Part shown: positions 33,601-42,918 of the stretch, one piece after another
Numbering within the stretch: the first letter of the stretch is position 1
Layout of the letters: every line of letters starts with the position of its first letter
NCBI RefSeq assembly: GCF_900143005.1
Contig: NZ_FRCS01000002.1
Location: 186,001-250,000 of the forward strand
Direction: 5' to 3'
Length of the DNA stretch: 64,000 bases
Source of the DNA: Cryptosporangium aurantiacum
Lineage (GTDB): Bacteria > Actinomycetota > Actinomycetes > Mycobacteriales > Cryptosporangiaceae
Made by a program: the position numbers and the translations under genes
The notes under the pieces: model-generated
Databases searched by the model: none
Seen by the model: the letters and a program-made list of their open reading frames with translations, nothing else
Told to the model about the DNA's origin: nothing

Positions 33601-35302
33601 CGTCCTGGTGGTGGGCAGCGGCTTCGGCGGCAGCGTCACCGCGCTCCGGCTGACCGAGAAGGGCTACCGGGTCGGCGTCCTGGAGGCGGGGCAGCGGTTC
33701 GACGAGTCGACGCTCCCCCGCACGTCCTGGGATCTGCGGCGGTACCTCTGGGCGCCGCAGATCGGCTGTTACGGGCTGCAGCGGATCCACCTGCTGCCGG
33801 ACGTCCTGGTGATGGCGGGAGCGGGGGTCGGCGGTGGTTCGCTGAACTACGCGAACACGCTGTACAAGCCGCCCGCGAAGTTCTTCGAGGACCCGCAGTG
33901 GGCCGGTATCACCGACTGGGCCGACGAGTTGGAGCCGCACTACGACCAGGCGCGCCGCATGCTCGGCGTCACGCTCAATCCGTCGGAGACACCGGCCGAT
34001 CTCGTCATGCGGCAGGTCGCGGACGAGATCGGAGCCGGTGACACCTGGCGGTCGACGCCGGTGGGGGTGTTCTTCGGGCCCACCGGCGGAGACCCGTTCT
34101 TCGGCGGTGCGGGGCCGGATCGGGTGGCGTGTACCGAGTGCGGGTCGTGCATGACCGGGTGCCGGGTCGGCGCGAAGAACACGCTGACGAAGAACTACCT
34201 GTACCTGGCCGAGAAGGCCGGTGCCGAGGTGCACCCGCTGACGACCGTCCGGACGCTCCGTCCCGGTTCGTCGGGATGGGTGGTCGAAACCGTCCGGAGT
34301 GGACGACGAAGCGGGCGCCGCACTTTCACCGCCGACCACGTCGTCCTCTCGGCCGGCACGTACGGCACCCAGCGGCTGCTGCACGCGATGCGGGACGCTC
34401 GCGTGCTCCCGAACCTCTCGCCCCGGCTGGGCGAGCAGACCCGGACGAACTCCGAGGCGGTGCTGGCCGCGACGTCCCGTCATCGGCGGACCGACTACAC
34501 CCGCGGCGTCGCGATCACCGGATCTTTCCACGTCCCTACACCCCCACCCACCCCCTTGAGCGGAACCAAAAGCGTCATCACGCACATCGAGCCGGTCCGG
34601 TACGGGCCGGGCAGCAACGTGATCGGGCTGCTGCAGACGCTGCTCGTCGACGGTGACGGACGGGCGCCCCGGTGGCTCTCCGCGCTCGGCGTCGCCGCCC
34701 GGAACCCGGGCGCGCTGCTGCGCAGCCTCTCGGTGCGGCACTGGTCGGAGCGGACCGTGATCGCGCTCGTCATGCAGGAGCACGACGACTCGCTGGTCGT
34801 GTCCGGCAAGCGTGGGCTGTTCGGCGGGCAGCGGCTGCGAACCCGCCCGGGGCCGGGCGAACCGCCGCCGCGCTGGATCCCGGTGGGGCACGACGTGGTG
34901 CGGCGGCTCGCGCGTCTCGTGGACGGTGACCCGGGCGGTTCGTTCGCCGACCTGGCGAACATCCCGATGACCGCGCACTTCATCGGGGGGTGCGGCATGG
35001 GCGTGTCCGCCGAGGACGGCGTCATCGACCCGTACCACCGGGTGCACGGCTACCCGGGGCTCTCGGTGGTGGACGGCTCCACGGTGTCGGCGAACCTCGG
35101 GGTCAACCCGGCGCTGACGATCACCGCGCTGGCCGAGCGGGCCGCGTCGTACTGGCCGAACAAGGGCGATGCCGACCTCCGCCCGGAGCTCGGCGCCGCG
35201 TACCAGCGGGTCACCCCGGTCGCACCTCGTTCGCCGGTGGTGCCCGCATCGGCGCCTGGCGCGCTACTGTTCCCGACCATCCGCCTCCGGGAGGGCGCAT
35301 GA
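33590..35302 (+). CDS. choD: GMC-type oxidoreductase, ChoD-like (cholesterol-oxidase family)
   Basis: The 570-aa protein has the FAD-binding motif VVGSGFGGSV at the N-terminus, GAGVGGGSLNYANTLYKPP near 82, the substrate-domain hallmark CTECGSCMTGCRVGAKNT near 180 and a C-terminal VVDGSTVSANLGVNPALTI segment. Layout and length fit the mycobacterial ChoD group, annotated as cholesterol oxidases though their true substrate is debated. It is not exported (no signal peptide). It overlaps the monooxygenase and acetoacetate decarboxylase genes, so an alcohol-to-ketone step next to ketone oxygenation is plausible. Confidence 0.87.
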   Translation: MHYDVLVVGSGFGGSVTALRLTEKGYRVGVLEAGQRFDESTLPRTSWDLRRYLWAPQIGCYGLQRIHLLPDVLVMAGAGVGGGSLNYANTLYKPPAKFFEDPQWAGITDWADELEPHYDQARRMLGVTLNPSETPADLVMRQVADEIGAGDTWRSTPVGVFFGPTGGDPFFGGAGPDRVACTECGSCMTGCRVGAKNTLTKNYLYLAEKAGAEVHPLTTVRTLRPGSSGWVVETVRSGRRSGRRTFTADHVVLSAGTYGTQRLLHAMRDARVLPNLSPRLGEQTRTNSEAVLAATSRHRRTDYTRGVAITGSFHVPTPPPTPLSGTKSVITHIEPVRYGPGSNVIGLLQTLLVDGDGRAPRWLSALGVAARNPGALLRSLSVRHWSERTVIALVMQEHDDSLVVSGKRGLFGGQRLRTRPGPGEPPPRWIPVGHDVVRRLARLVDGDPGGSFADLANIPMTAHFIGGCGMGVSAEDGVIDPYHRVHGYPGLSVVDGSTVSANLGVNPALTITALAERAASYWPNKGDADLRPELGAAYQRVTPVAPRSPVVPASAPGALLFPTIRLREGA

Positions 35303-35955
35303 TCTTGACCGCGATCCCGAGCGTGCCCGAGTCGCTGCTGGCGTCCGACGTCGAGTTGCCGACGTCGTCCGCGCCCGCGCCCTGGCGCACCCGCATCGAC
35401 GCGGCGTTCTGGTGGCACCGCGCGGCTCCGGACGCCAGGTCCGTGCTGCCGCCCGAGCTGGCGGCGTCCGGCGTCATCCCGGTGACGCTCGGCGCCTTCG
35501 TGCGGTACCGGGAGACCCCGGTCGGGCCGTATTCGGAGGTGTTCGCGAGCCCGGTGCTGCTCCGCAAGTGGCCGGTGCCGCCGATGCACATCCCGTTCAT
35601 GGCGGTGGACTCGCTGACGTCGGTGCACGGCGGGCGGACGAACTGGGCGCTACCGAAGACGCTGGCCTCGTTCGAGTGGAGCGGCGCAGCGGTCTCGGCG
35701 GTCGGCGACGGGTGGAAGGTCTCCGCGGAGGCCCGTGCATCCACGCCGCAGTTCCCGATGGCGGGTGGGCTTCGCACGCTTCAGGTCTTCGACGGGGAGC
35801 CGAGGAGCGCCTGGGTCGGCATGCACGGCCGAGCCCGCCTGGGCCGCGTGACCGTCTCCGCCACCGGGCCGACGTTGTCCCGCTGGCTGACTCCCGGACG
35901 CCACCCCGCCCTACTGATCAGCGACTCCACCATGAACGTGGGCGCCCCGCGCTGA
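35299..35955 (+). CDS. Acetoacetate decarboxylase family protein
   Basis: The 218-aa protein resembles acetoacetate decarboxylase: VTLGAFVRYRETPVGPYSEV includes the conserved Glu (Glu80) and GGRTNWALPKTLASFEW the Schiff-base lysine position (Lys120). It may decarboxylate or otherwise process a beta-keto acid or enol-type intermediate; several relatives have non-decarboxylase activity. ATG at 35299 overlaps the choD-like stop by four bases. Its transcript ends at two strong hairpins. Confidence 0.82.
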   Translation: MILTAIPSVPESLLASDVELPTSSAPAPWRTRIDAAFWWHRAAPDARSVLPPELAASGVIPVTLGAFVRYRETPVGPYSEVFASPVLLRKWPVPPMHIPFMAVDSLTSVHGGRTNWALPKTLASFEWSGAAVSAVGDGWKVSAEARASTPQFPMAGGLRTLQVFDGEPRSAWVGMHGRARLGRVTVSATGPTLSRWLTPGRHPALLISDSTMNVGAPR

Positions 35956-35960
35956 GCCGA

Positions 35961-36000
35961 ACGGAGGGCCGGGAGCTCCCATAGCGTCCCGGCCCTCCGT
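35961..36000. terminator. Hairpin terminator 1 between convergent catabolic operons
   Basis: A perfect 14-bp stem (ACGGAGGGCCGGGA with TCCCGGCCCTCCGT) and a 12-base loop start five bases after the decarboxylase stop. Confidence 0.85.
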
Positions 36001-36008
36001 GTCCGTGG

Positions 36009-36034
36009 GGGTGGCGCCCGTCAGGGCGCCACCC
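36009..36034. terminator. Hairpin terminator 2 between convergent catabolic operons
   Basis: A perfect 11-bp stem (GGGTGGCGCCC with GGGCGCCACCC) and four-base loop GTCA lie five bases from the convergent fadB-like stop. Together with terminator 1 it insulates the two operons. Confidence 0.85.
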
Positions 36035-36039
36035 GGCCC

Positions 36040-38199
36040 CTAGGCGAGCGCCTCGCGCAGGGACCCGGCCTCGATCGCCTTCTCGCGCAGCAGCGCGGGC
36101 GGGCGGAACCGCTCACCGAACTTGTCGGCGAGCTCGTCGGCGCGGGCCACGAAGCCCGCGACGCCGCCGTCGTACTGATCGACGAACTGGGCCACGCCGC
36201 CGAAGCCGGGCGGGAAGCCGATGCCCATGATCGAGCCGATGTTCGCGTCCTCGACCGACGTGAGCACGCCCTCCTCGAAGCAGCGCGCGGTCTCGACGGC
36301 CATGATGAACAGCAGCCGGTCCTGGGCGTCCTTGAAGCGGATCGGGTCGTTGCCCGCCCCGGGGGCGAGCCCGTCCACGTTCGGCGGGAACACCTCGGCG
36401 AGGCCCGGCCACACCTTCTTCGACGGCTCCCAGTCGAAGAAGCCCTTGCCCGCGGCCTTACCGGTGCGGTCGTGCTCCTTGACCAGCGTCCGGAGCACGG
36501 CGATGCCCGGGTGGGCCGCTGCGCCGCCGCCCTGCTCCTCGATCTTCAGCGGCAGGGTCAGCGTCACCTCGTCGAGCAACGTCAGCGGACCGGCGGGGAA
36601 GCCGGCCTGCAGCGCGGCCCGCTCGATGCTCATCGGCGGCAGGCCCTCGGCCACCAGCGCCGCACCCTCCATGACCATCGTCCCGAACACCCGGCTGGTG
36701 AAGAACCCGCGACTGTCCTTGACGACGATCGGCGTCTTGCCGATCGCCCGGGTGTAGTCGTACGCCTTCGCGACGGCTTCCGGCGACGTGTTCGCGCCGA
36801 CGATCAGCTCGATCAGCGGCATCTTGTCCACCGGGGAGAAGAAATGGACGCCGACCAGGTCGGGCAGCCCGGCGCCCGCCTGCAGATCGGTGATCGGCAG
36901 CGTCGAGGTGTTCGACGTGATCAACGCGTCCGGCGCCGCAGCCGCGGCCTCGGCGAGCACCTTGTGCTTCAGCGCGGTGTCCTCGAACACCGCCTCGATG
37001 ACGAAGTCGCATCCGGCGAGGTCGGCGGCGTCCGCGGTGGCGAGGATCCGGCCCAGAAGCGCGTCCCGCTTCTCGGGCGTGCTCCGTCCGCGAGAGACCT
37101 GCTTGTCGAGGATCTTCTGCGAGTAGGCCTTGCCCTTTTCGGCCGCCTCGACCGAGACGTCCTTGAGGACGACGTCGATACCGGCCTTGGCGGTGACGTA
37201 GGCGATGCCCGCGCCCATCATTCCGGCGCCGAGAACCCCCACCTTGCGGGGCTTGAACGCAGGCACGTCCGCCGGGCGGCTGCCGCCACCGTTGATGCGG
37301 TTCAGGTCGAACCAGAACGCCTGGATCATGTTCGTCGAGGTCTGACCGGTGGCCAGGTCGGCGAAGTAGCGTCCCTCGATCACGAACGCGGTGTCGACGT
37401 CGACCAGCAGGCCCTCGACCGCGGCGCAGAGGATGTGGTGCGGCGCGGGCAGGTGCGCGCCCTTGAGCTGCTTGCGAAGGTTCGCGGGCAGCGCGGGCAG
37501 GAACCCGGCCAGCGAGGGCGACGTCGGCGAGCCGCCCGGCACCTTGTAGCCCTTGGCGTCGTAGGGCTGGGTGGCCTGCGGGTTGGCCTCGATCCACTCG
37601 CGAGCCTTGACCAGCAGCTCGGCCGGGTCGCTGACGACGTCGTGCACCAGCCCGAGCTGCTGCGCGGCCGGGGCCCGCAGCTGCTGGCCCTGGAGCAGCA
37701 CCTGGGTCAGCGCGTTGACCAGACCGAGCAACCGCACCGAACGGACGACGCCCCCGGCGCCGGGCAGCAGGCCCAGCGTCACCTCGGGAAAGCCCAGCTT
37801 CGTGGCGGGCGTGTCCAGCGCGACGCGGTAGTGAGCGGCCAGCGCGATCTCCAGGCCGCCGCCGAGCGCGGCACCGTTGATCGCGGCGGCCACCGGCACG
37901 CCGAGCGTCTCGATCGTCCGCAGCCGGCGCTTGATGTCGGTGACCGTGGTCAGCAGCTGCTCCCGGTTCTCCGGGCGCGCCTGGATCAGCTCGTCGAGGT
38001 CACCGCCGGCGAAGAACGTCTTCTTCGCGCTGGTGATGATGACGCCCTTGAGCGTCTCCTTCTCGGCGACCAGCCGGTCGACGGTCTCACCGAGCGCGGC
38101 CTGGAACGCGGCGTCCATCGTGTTCGCCGACGAGTCAGGGGCGTCCAACGTCAACGTGACGACGCCGTCCTCGGCGCGGTCCCAACGAATCGGGCTCAC
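36040..38199 (-). CDS. fadB: FadB-type multifunctional beta-oxidation enzyme
   Basis: The 719-aa protein is a fusion of an enoyl-CoA hydratase/isomerase (residues 1-190; [21 protein letters not shown] and [17 protein letters not shown] with the catalytic Glu pair) and an L-3-hydroxyacyl-CoA dehydrogenase (Rossmann [17 protein letters not shown] near 325, catalytic His in [18 protein letters not shown]-terminal HCDH domains). It performs hydration and dehydrogenation in beta-oxidation with FadA. ATG overlaps the fadA stop by four bases; it is the last gene of a TetR-led operon. Confidence 0.95.
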   Translation of the reverse strand: MSPIRWDRAEDGVVTLTLDAPDSSANTMDAAFQAALGETVDRLVAEKETLKGVIITSAKKTFFAGGDLDELIQARPENREQLLTTVTDIKRRLRTIETLGVPVAAAINGAALGGGLEIALAAHYRVALDTPATKLGFPEVTLGLLPGAGGVVRSVRLLGLVNALTQVLLQGQQLRAPAAQQLGLVHDVVSDPAELLVKAREWIEANPQATQPYDAKGYKVPGGSPTSPSLAGFLPALPANLRKQLKGAHLPAPHHILCAAVEGLLVDVDTAFVIEGRYFADLATGQTSTNMIQAFWFDLNRINGGGSRPADVPAFKPRKVGVLGAGMMGAGIAYVTAKAGIDVVLKDVSVEAAEKGKAYSQKILDKQVSRGRSTPEKRDALLGRILATADAADLAGCDFVIEAVFEDTALKHKVLAEAAAAAPDALITSNTSTLPITDLQAGAGLPDLVGVHFFSPVDKMPLIELIVGANTSPEAVAKAYDYTRAIGKTPIVVKDSRGFFTSRVFGTMVMEGAALVAEGLPPMSIERAALQAGFPAGPLTLLDEVTLTLPLKIEEQGGGAAAHPGIAVLRTLVKEHDRTGKAAGKGFFDWEPSKKVWPGLAEVFPPNVDGLAPGAGNDPIRFKDAQDRLLFIMAVETARCFEEGVLTSVEDANIGSIMGIGFPPGFGGVAQFVDQYDGGVAGFVARADELADKFGERFRPPALLREKAIEAGSLREALA

Positions 38200-39410
38200 A
38201 GTCGCTCCACCACCGTTGCGATTCCCATTCCGCCTCCTACGCAGAGAGTCACCAGGCCGTAGCGCTGGTCACGGCGTTCTAGCTCGTCGATCACGGTGCC
38301 GAGCAGCATCGCGCCGGTGGCACCGAGCGGGTGCCCCATCGCGATCGCGCCGCCGTTGACGTTGACGATGTCCTCGGAGAACCCGGTGTCGGCGATGAAC
38401 CGCAGCACGACCGCCGCGAACGCCTCGTTCATCTCGACCAGGTCGATGTCGTCCACGGTCAGGCCGGCCTTCGCCAGCGCTTTCCGGGTCGCGGGCGCAG
38501 GGCCGGTGAGCATGATCAGCGGGTCCGCACCGGAGACGGCGGTCGACAGGATCCGCGCCCGGGGCGTCAGACCGTGCCGTCGCCCGGCCTCCTCGTTGCC
38601 GATGACGACCAGCGCGGCACCGTCCACGATGCCGGACGAGTTGCCCGCGGTGTGCACGTGCTCGATCCGCTCGACCCAGTGGTACCGGTCCAGCGCGACC
38701 GCGTCGAAGCCACCCTGGTCACCGATGGCCGCGAACGACGCGGGCAGCCCACCCAGCGACTCGACCGTGGTGTCCGGCCGCACGTGCTCGTCCTGGTCGA
38801 GGACGACGTCGCCGTTCAGGTCCGTGACCGGCACGACCGACCGCGCGAAGTACCCGTTCGCCCAGGCCTTGGCGGCGCGCTGCTGCGAGCGGGCGGCGTA
38901 GGCGTCGACGTCGGTGCGGTTCCAGCCGTGCAGCGTGGCGATCAGGTCCGCGCCGATGCCCTGCGGGACGAACCCGGTGTCGTACGCGGTCTCCGGGTCC
39001 TGCGCCCAGGCGCCGCCGTCCGACCCCATCGGCACCCGGGACATCGCCTCGACGCCGCCGGCGAACACCAGGTCCTCCCAGCCGGAGCGGACCTTCTGCG
39101 CGGCGATGTTCACGGCTTCCAGCCCGGAGGCGCAGAAACGGTTGAGCTGGACGCCCGCGACCGTCTCCGGCAGGCCGGACGCGATCGCCGCGGTCTTCGC
39201 GATGTCACCGCCCTGCTCGCCGATCGGGCTCACGACGCCCAGGACGAGGTCGTCGACGCCGTTCGCGTCGAGGTTCGGGTTGCGGTCACGGACCGCGTCG
39301 ATCAGACCGGTGACCAGCGATACCGGTTTCACCGAGTGCAGCGACCCGGTCTTCTTGCCGCGACCGCGCGGTGTGCGGATCGCGTCGTACACAAAAGCTT
39401 CGGTGCTCAT
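38196..39410 (-). CDS. fadA: Acetyl-CoA C-acyltransferase (thiolase)
   Basis: The 404-aa thiolase has the acyl-accepting Cys in [18 protein letters not shown], the His motif [15 protein letters not shown] and the second Cys in LCVGGGMG. It cleaves 3-ketoacyl-CoA with CoA. ATG at 39410 is the start; it follows the acyl-CoA dehydrogenase gene by 16 bases and is coupled to fadB. Confidence 0.95.
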   Translation of the reverse strand: MSTEAFVYDAIRTPRGRGKKTGSLHSVKPVSLVTGLIDAVRDRNPNLDANGVDDLVLGVVSPIGEQGGDIAKTAAIASGLPETVAGVQLNRFCASGLEAVNIAAQKVRSGWEDLVFAGGVEAMSRVPMGSDGGAWAQDPETAYDTGFVPQGIGADLIATLHGWNRTDVDAYAARSQQRAAKAWANGYFARSVVPVTDLNGDVVLDQDEHVRPDTTVESLGGLPASFAAIGDQGGFDAVALDRYHWVERIEHVHTAGNSSGIVDGAALVVIGNEEAGRRHGLTPRARILSTAVSGADPLIMLTGPAPATRKALAKAGLTVDDIDLVEMNEAFAAVVLRFIADTGFSEDIVNVNGGAIAMGHPLGATGAMLLGTVIDELERRDQRYGLVTLCVGGGMGIATVVERL

Positions 39411-39426
39411 TGGACGCCCTCCGGGT

Positions 39427-40572
39427 CTACACGCCGAGCGAACGCCCGACGATCTCCTTCATGATCTCGGTCGTTCCGCCGTAGATCGTGGTGATTCGCG
39501 TATCGGTGTACGCCCGCGCGATCGGGTATTCGCGCATGTAGCCGTAGCCGCCGTGCAGCTGGAGGCAGCGGTCGACGACGCGCTTCTGGAGCTCGGTCGT
39601 CCACCACTTGGCCATCGCGGCGTCGACGACCGTGTACCGGCCCGCGTTGTGCTCGAGAATCGCCTTCTCGACGTACGTCTCGGCGAACTCCAGCTCGGTG
39701 GCGATCTCGGCCAGGACGAACCGGTTGTGCTGGAAGCTGCCGACCGGGCGTCCGAATGCCTTTCGTTCTTTCGCGTATTCGAGCGTGCGGTCGAAGACCG
39801 CGCGCGCACCGGCGACCGCGGCCACCGCGATCGAGAGCCGTTCCTGCGGCAGCATCGTCATCAGATGGATGAAGCCCTGGTTGAGCTCACCGACCACGTT
39901 GGACGCCGGGATCCGCACGTCGTCGAAGAACAGCTCGGCCGTGTCCTGGGCCTTCATGCCGATCTTGTCGAGGTTGCGGCCGCGCTCGAAGCCGGGCATG
40001 CCCCGCTCCACCGCGATCAGCGAGGTGCCCTGGGCCGCCTTCGCGTCCGGGTCGGTGCGAGCGACGACGAGGACGAGATCCGCGTGGATGCCGTTGGTGA
40101 TGAACGTCTTCGAGCCGTTGAGGACGAAGTCCGACCCGTCGCGCTTCGCGTGCGTGGTGATGCCCTGCAGGTCGGAGCCGGCGCCGGGCTCGGTCATCGC
40201 GATCGCGGTGATGATCTCGCCGGAGCAGAAGCCCGGTAACCAGCGCTGCTTCTGCTCGTCGGTGGTGAGTTCGGTCAGGTACGGCGCGGTGACGTCGTTG
40301 TGCAGCGAGAAGCCGACGCCGCTCGCCCCGACCGCGATCGTCTCCTCGGTGAGGACCGCGTTGTAGCGGAAGTCCTTGATGCCGCCGCCGCCGTACTCCT
40401 CCGGGACGTCGGTGCCGAGGAGGCCCTGCGCGCCCGCCGCGGTCCAGATCCGGCGGTCGACGAGACCCTCGGACTCCCACTCCTCGTGGAACGGGACGAC
40501 CTCTTTGGCCATGAACGTGCGGGCGGTCGAGCGGAATGCCTCGTGGTCGTCTTCGTAAAGAGTGCGGCGCAT
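39427..40572 (-). CDS. Long-chain-type acyl-CoA dehydrogenase
   Basis: The 381-aa flavoprotein has the [16 protein letters not shown] motif, GSKTFITNG, and the C-terminal [12 protein letters not shown] and [11 protein letters not shown]. The position that carries the catalytic Glu in medium- and short-chain enzymes is Gly (IYGGT rather than IYEGT), as in long-chain and isovaleryl types, where the base lies earlier; here [10 protein letters not shown] offers that Glu. ATG at 40572 follows AAAGGACGCGAGG. Second gene of the TetR operon. Confidence 0.93.
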   Translation of the reverse strand: MRRTLYEDDHEAFRSTARTFMAKEVVPFHEEWESEGLVDRRIWTAAGAQGLLGTDVPEEYGGGGIKDFRYNAVLTEETIAVGASGVGFSLHNDVTAPYLTELTTDEQKQRWLPGFCSGEIITAIAMTEPGAGSDLQGITTHAKRDGSDFVLNGSKTFITNGIHADLVLVVARTDPDAKAAQGTSLIAVERGMPGFERGRNLDKIGMKAQDTAELFFDDVRIPASNVVGELNQGFIHLMTMLPQERLSIAVAAVAGARAVFDRTLEYAKERKAFGRPVGSFQHNRFVLAEIATELEFAETYVEKAILEHNAGRYTVVDAAMAKWWTTELQKRVVDRCLQLHGGYGYMREYPIARAYTDTRITTIYGGTTEIMKEIVGRSLGV

Positions 40573-40583
40573 CCTCGCGTCCT

Positions 40584-41195
40584 TTACTTCGTGGGAGGGG
40601 AGTTCCGGGTCGCGAGCATCTCCGCCCAGGCGTCCAACGCCCTGGACCGTTGGCTCGCGGTGAAGTCGGTGAGCAGGCCGCTCACCCCGCGGCCGAGCAG
40701 CAGGTCGAGCGTCATCTGCTGGAGCAGCGGGTCGGACGTGAGGTTTTCGCGGCAGATCTCGCGCAGGTCGATCGCGAGCCGCGCCTCGACCGGGATCAGC
40801 AGTTCGCGGAGCGCCGGGTCGCTGCGGGCGGCGACCCAGAGCTCGATCGTCGCCGCGTAGAGCGGGCCGGAGAGCAGGTCGGCGAGCAGGTCGAGGGTCC
40901 GGCGGACCTTGTTCTCCTCGTTCGCGAGCTTCGCCACCTCGGCGCGGAGGACGGCGGCGCGCTGCTCGGCGAGGTGCCCGACCGCCGCGGCGACGAGCTT
41001 CTCCTTGGTGCCGTAGTGGTGCAGCTGGGCACCGCGGCTGACCCCGGCCCGCTGGGCGACCGCGGTCGTCGTCGTGCCGACGTAACCGTCCTCGACGAGG
41101 CTGGCGAGCGTGGCGTCGAGAAGCCTCGCGCGGGTGGCGGCACTCCGGTCCGCCTGCGTCCGCCGGGCGACCTGAGTCTCGGTAGGGCTCGCCAC
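40584..41195 (-). CDS. TetR-family regulator of the catabolic regulon
   Basis: The 203-aa protein has an N-terminal TetR domain (ATRARLLDATLASLVEDGYVGTTTTAVAQRAGVSRGAQLHHYGTK is split over helices 1-4, with the recognition segment VSRGAQLHHYG) and a C-terminal ligand-binding domain of about 130 residues. GTG at 41195 follows GAGGAAGG. The perfect palindrome 57 bases upstream and its near copy before the 32104 operon indicate autoregulation and control of both operons. The inducer is unknown, probably an acyl-CoA or a pathway intermediate. Confidence 0.92.
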   Translation of the reverse strand: MASPTETQVARRTQADRSAATRARLLDATLASLVEDGYVGTTTTAVAQRAGVSRGAQLHHYGTKEKLVAAAVGHLAEQRAAVLRAEVAKLANEENKVRRTLDLLADLLSGPLYAATIELWVAARSDPALRELLIPVEARLAIDLREICRENLTSDPLLQQMTLDLLLGRGVSGLLTDFTASQRSRALDAWAEMLATRNSPPTK

Positions 41196-41251
41196 TCGCC
41201 ACCTTCCTCACACCGTTCGGTTCAGGCGTCCTGAGTCTCCGGTGCCAAGCG

Positions 41252-41271
41252 CATACAGTCAAGCCTGTATG
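41252..41271 (-). promoter_or_regulatory. Candidate TetR operator (perfect palindrome)
   Basis: CATACAGTCAAGCCTGTATG has perfect 7-bp arms (CATACAG/CTGTATG) around a six-base centre. It lies 57 bases upstream of the TetR gene start, and on the minus strand contains TTGACT, which may be the -35 element. A copy matching at 16 of 20 positions precedes the monooxygenase operon. Confidence 0.75.
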
Positions 41272-41288
41272 TTTTTGATCTCCTGTGG

Positions 41289-41750
41289 TCAGGCGGCGTG
41301 CGGCGCGATGTCCCGGACGGCGTCCCCTACCCGGACGTGCACGGTTTCCGCTCCGTTCTCGCGCAGGTAGCGGACGAGCAGGGCGGCCGTGAGCACCGGC
41401 ACCATCGCCCGCAGGTCGAGCAGTTCGTCGTCGGGCAGCCCGACCCGATTACGGCGCAGGTCCACGATCACGTCGTGCAGCGCCATCGGCGGGTGCGGGT
41501 GCCGCCACGCGGCGCGCGCGGCGAGCTCGACCAGCGCGGCGGTCTCCGGCTCCACCGTCACCATCGTCCCGAGCAGCGAGTAGGCGCGGTGCAGGTCGCT
41601 GCCGGGCAAGGCCGGGTTCCAGAGCCGCTCGAGGCGCGCCACCAGCGCGCGAGCGCCGGGCAGCAGCGCCGCCGGTGCGTCGATCTCGATCGGGAGGCCC
41701 CAGGCCGTGAGCTCGCGGTGGGCGCGGGGGTGCAGGTCGACGACGGTCAT
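41289..41750 (-). CDS. Divergent ApbE-like protein, apparently degenerate
   Basis: The 153-aa protein resembles the front and middle of ApbE (FAD:protein FMN transferase): LWNPALPGSDLHRAYSLLGTMVTVEPETAALVELA matches the SxDSD-type start, and AALLVRYLRENGAETVHVRVGDAVRD corresponds to the helix and strand leading to the GGDVR element. The ApbE FDPTV motif is replaced by HPHPPMALHD, and the C-terminal catalytic part is missing, so it is probably inactive or repurposed. Family full length is about 300 aa. Its ATG overlaps the upstream 80-aa gene by four bases. Confidence 0.55.
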   Translation of the reverse strand: MTVVDLHPRAHRELTAWGLPIEIDAPAALLPGARALVARLERLWNPALPGSDLHRAYSLLGTMVTVEPETAALVELAARAAWRHPHPPMALHDVIVDLRRNRVGLPDDELLDLRAMVPVLTAALLVRYLRENGAETVHVRVGDAVRDIAPHAA

Positions 41751-41989
41751 CGGACGCTCCGGCCGGTGAGAGGACCGGTGACACCGGTCGTGACGGTCTG
41801 GCTCACCGCGCTGAGGGCAGGCGACTCGGCCGGGAGCGTGGTCACTCCCCCGGACGCCGCGAGCGTGAACGTCGCGGCGCCGGCGAGGAGGGCGGCGGCG
41901 ACGGCCAGGCGCGGGCCGCGAGACGGTGCGCGGTGGCGGCCGAGCTTGCGGAGCGACGGGGGGAGCGTGGGCGCTGCAACGGCGGTCAT
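41747..41989 (-). CDS. Small exported or membrane-anchored protein (80 aa)
   Basis: The protein has a basic N-terminal region (RKLGRHRAPSRGPR) followed by a hydrophobic segment (LAVAAALLAGAATFTLAAS) and a 30-residue Ser/Thr/Val tail. The start looks like those of secreted peptidoglycan-active proteins of actinobacteria, but no domain follows. ATG at 41989 has GAGGAC five to six bases upstream. Translationally coupled to the ApbE-like gene, so the two may work together or be remnants of a larger locus. Confidence 0.6.
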   Translation of the reverse strand: MTAVAAPTLPPSLRKLGRHRAPSRGPRLAVAAALLAGAATFTLAASGGVTTLPAESPALSAVSQTVTTGVTGPLTGRSVR

Positions 41990-42098
41990 CGGGGGTCCTC
42001 TCATCCGCTGAACACCTACGACGATCGGCCGCGCCGCTGAGCAGTTGCTGATCTTTTCCTGTGAGGCTCCGATGAAGTCACGCTCCGTGATACGCCGA

Positions 42099-42123
42099 CG
42101 ACCCCGGCCGGTGGCCGGGGTCG
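42099..42123 (-). terminator. Hairpin terminator after the ABC permease gene
   Basis: A perfect 11-bp stem (CGACCCCGGCC with GGCCGGGGTCG) and a three-base loop lie 19 bases beyond the minus-strand permease stop. Confidence 0.75.
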
Positions 42124-42141
42124 GTCGGAGAAACGTGCGAG

Positions 42142-42918
42142 TCAGACGCGGGCGGTGTCGCGGCGGAACAGGCGGGCGGCGCCGAGGCCGAACACCAGCG
42201 TCCAGGCCACCACGTTCAGAACCTCGGCCATCGTGACGGTGTCTCCGGTCAGTGGGCTCCGCGCGATCGTGCCGATGCCGTAGACCGGCGTCCACTTCGC
42301 GATCTCCTGGAACGCGTGCGGCAGGACCTCCAGCGGCACGAACAGCCCGCCGAACATCGCCAGGATCGCCAGGATCGGGCCGAGGAACTGCATAACGTTC
42401 TCGGCAGGCACCAGGTACCCGATGAACAGCCCGAACGCCGCGAACACCAGCGAGCCGACCCAGGCCGCCAGCCCGGCGAGCAGCCAGATGTGCGCGGGCA
42501 TCCGCACCCCGGCGAGAGCGCCGACCACGAACTCCACCACGACCGCGGCGAACCCGAGTGTCATCGCGCTGAGCACCTTCGTCGTGATGTAGGCGACCGG
42601 ACGCAGCGGGGTCAGCCGCAGTTGCCTGCTCCAGCCGAGCGCACGCTCGACCGCCACCATCGCACCGCCGCTGGTCGTCGCCACCATCGCGCCGTACACC
42701 GCGAGGCTGATCATGATGTAGCCGGTCACCGGCTCGCCGTTGTCCAGCGACTGGCCCTTCTGCGGCAGGCCGAACAGCAGGAAGAACACCGGGGGCATGA
42801 TCAGGATGAAGAACAGCGTCCGGCGGTTGCGGAGGGTCCGGCGGATCTCCAGGCCGAGGTAGGTCGCGTTCAGGCCGCCCAGCCGCGGCGTCCGGCGCTC
42901 ACCGACGTAGGTGGTCAT
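42142..42918 (-). CDS. ABC-2 type transporter permease
   Basis: The 258-aa permease begins with a short cytoplasmic stretch leading to LEIRRTLRNRRTLFFILIMPPVFFLLFG, the ABC2_membrane entry, followed by five further helices (ending TLVFGLGAARLFRR). It is the drug/daunorubicin-resistance-type fold. ATG at 42918 overlaps the ATPase stop by four bases, forming a two-gene exporter. A TetR gene lies directly upstream on the same strand. Confidence 0.9.
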   Translation of the reverse strand: MTTYVGERRTPRLGGLNATYLGLEIRRTLRNRRTLFFILIMPPVFFLLFGLPQKGQSLDNGEPVTGYIMISLAVYGAMVATTSGGAMVAVERALGWSRQLRLTPLRPVAYITTKVLSAMTLGFAAVVVEFVVGALAGVRMPAHIWLLAGLAAWVGSLVFAAFGLFIGYLVPAENVMQFLGPILAILAMFGGLFVPLEVLPHAFQEIAKWTPVYGIGTIARSPLTGDTVTMAEVLNVVAWTLVFGLGAARLFRRDTARV

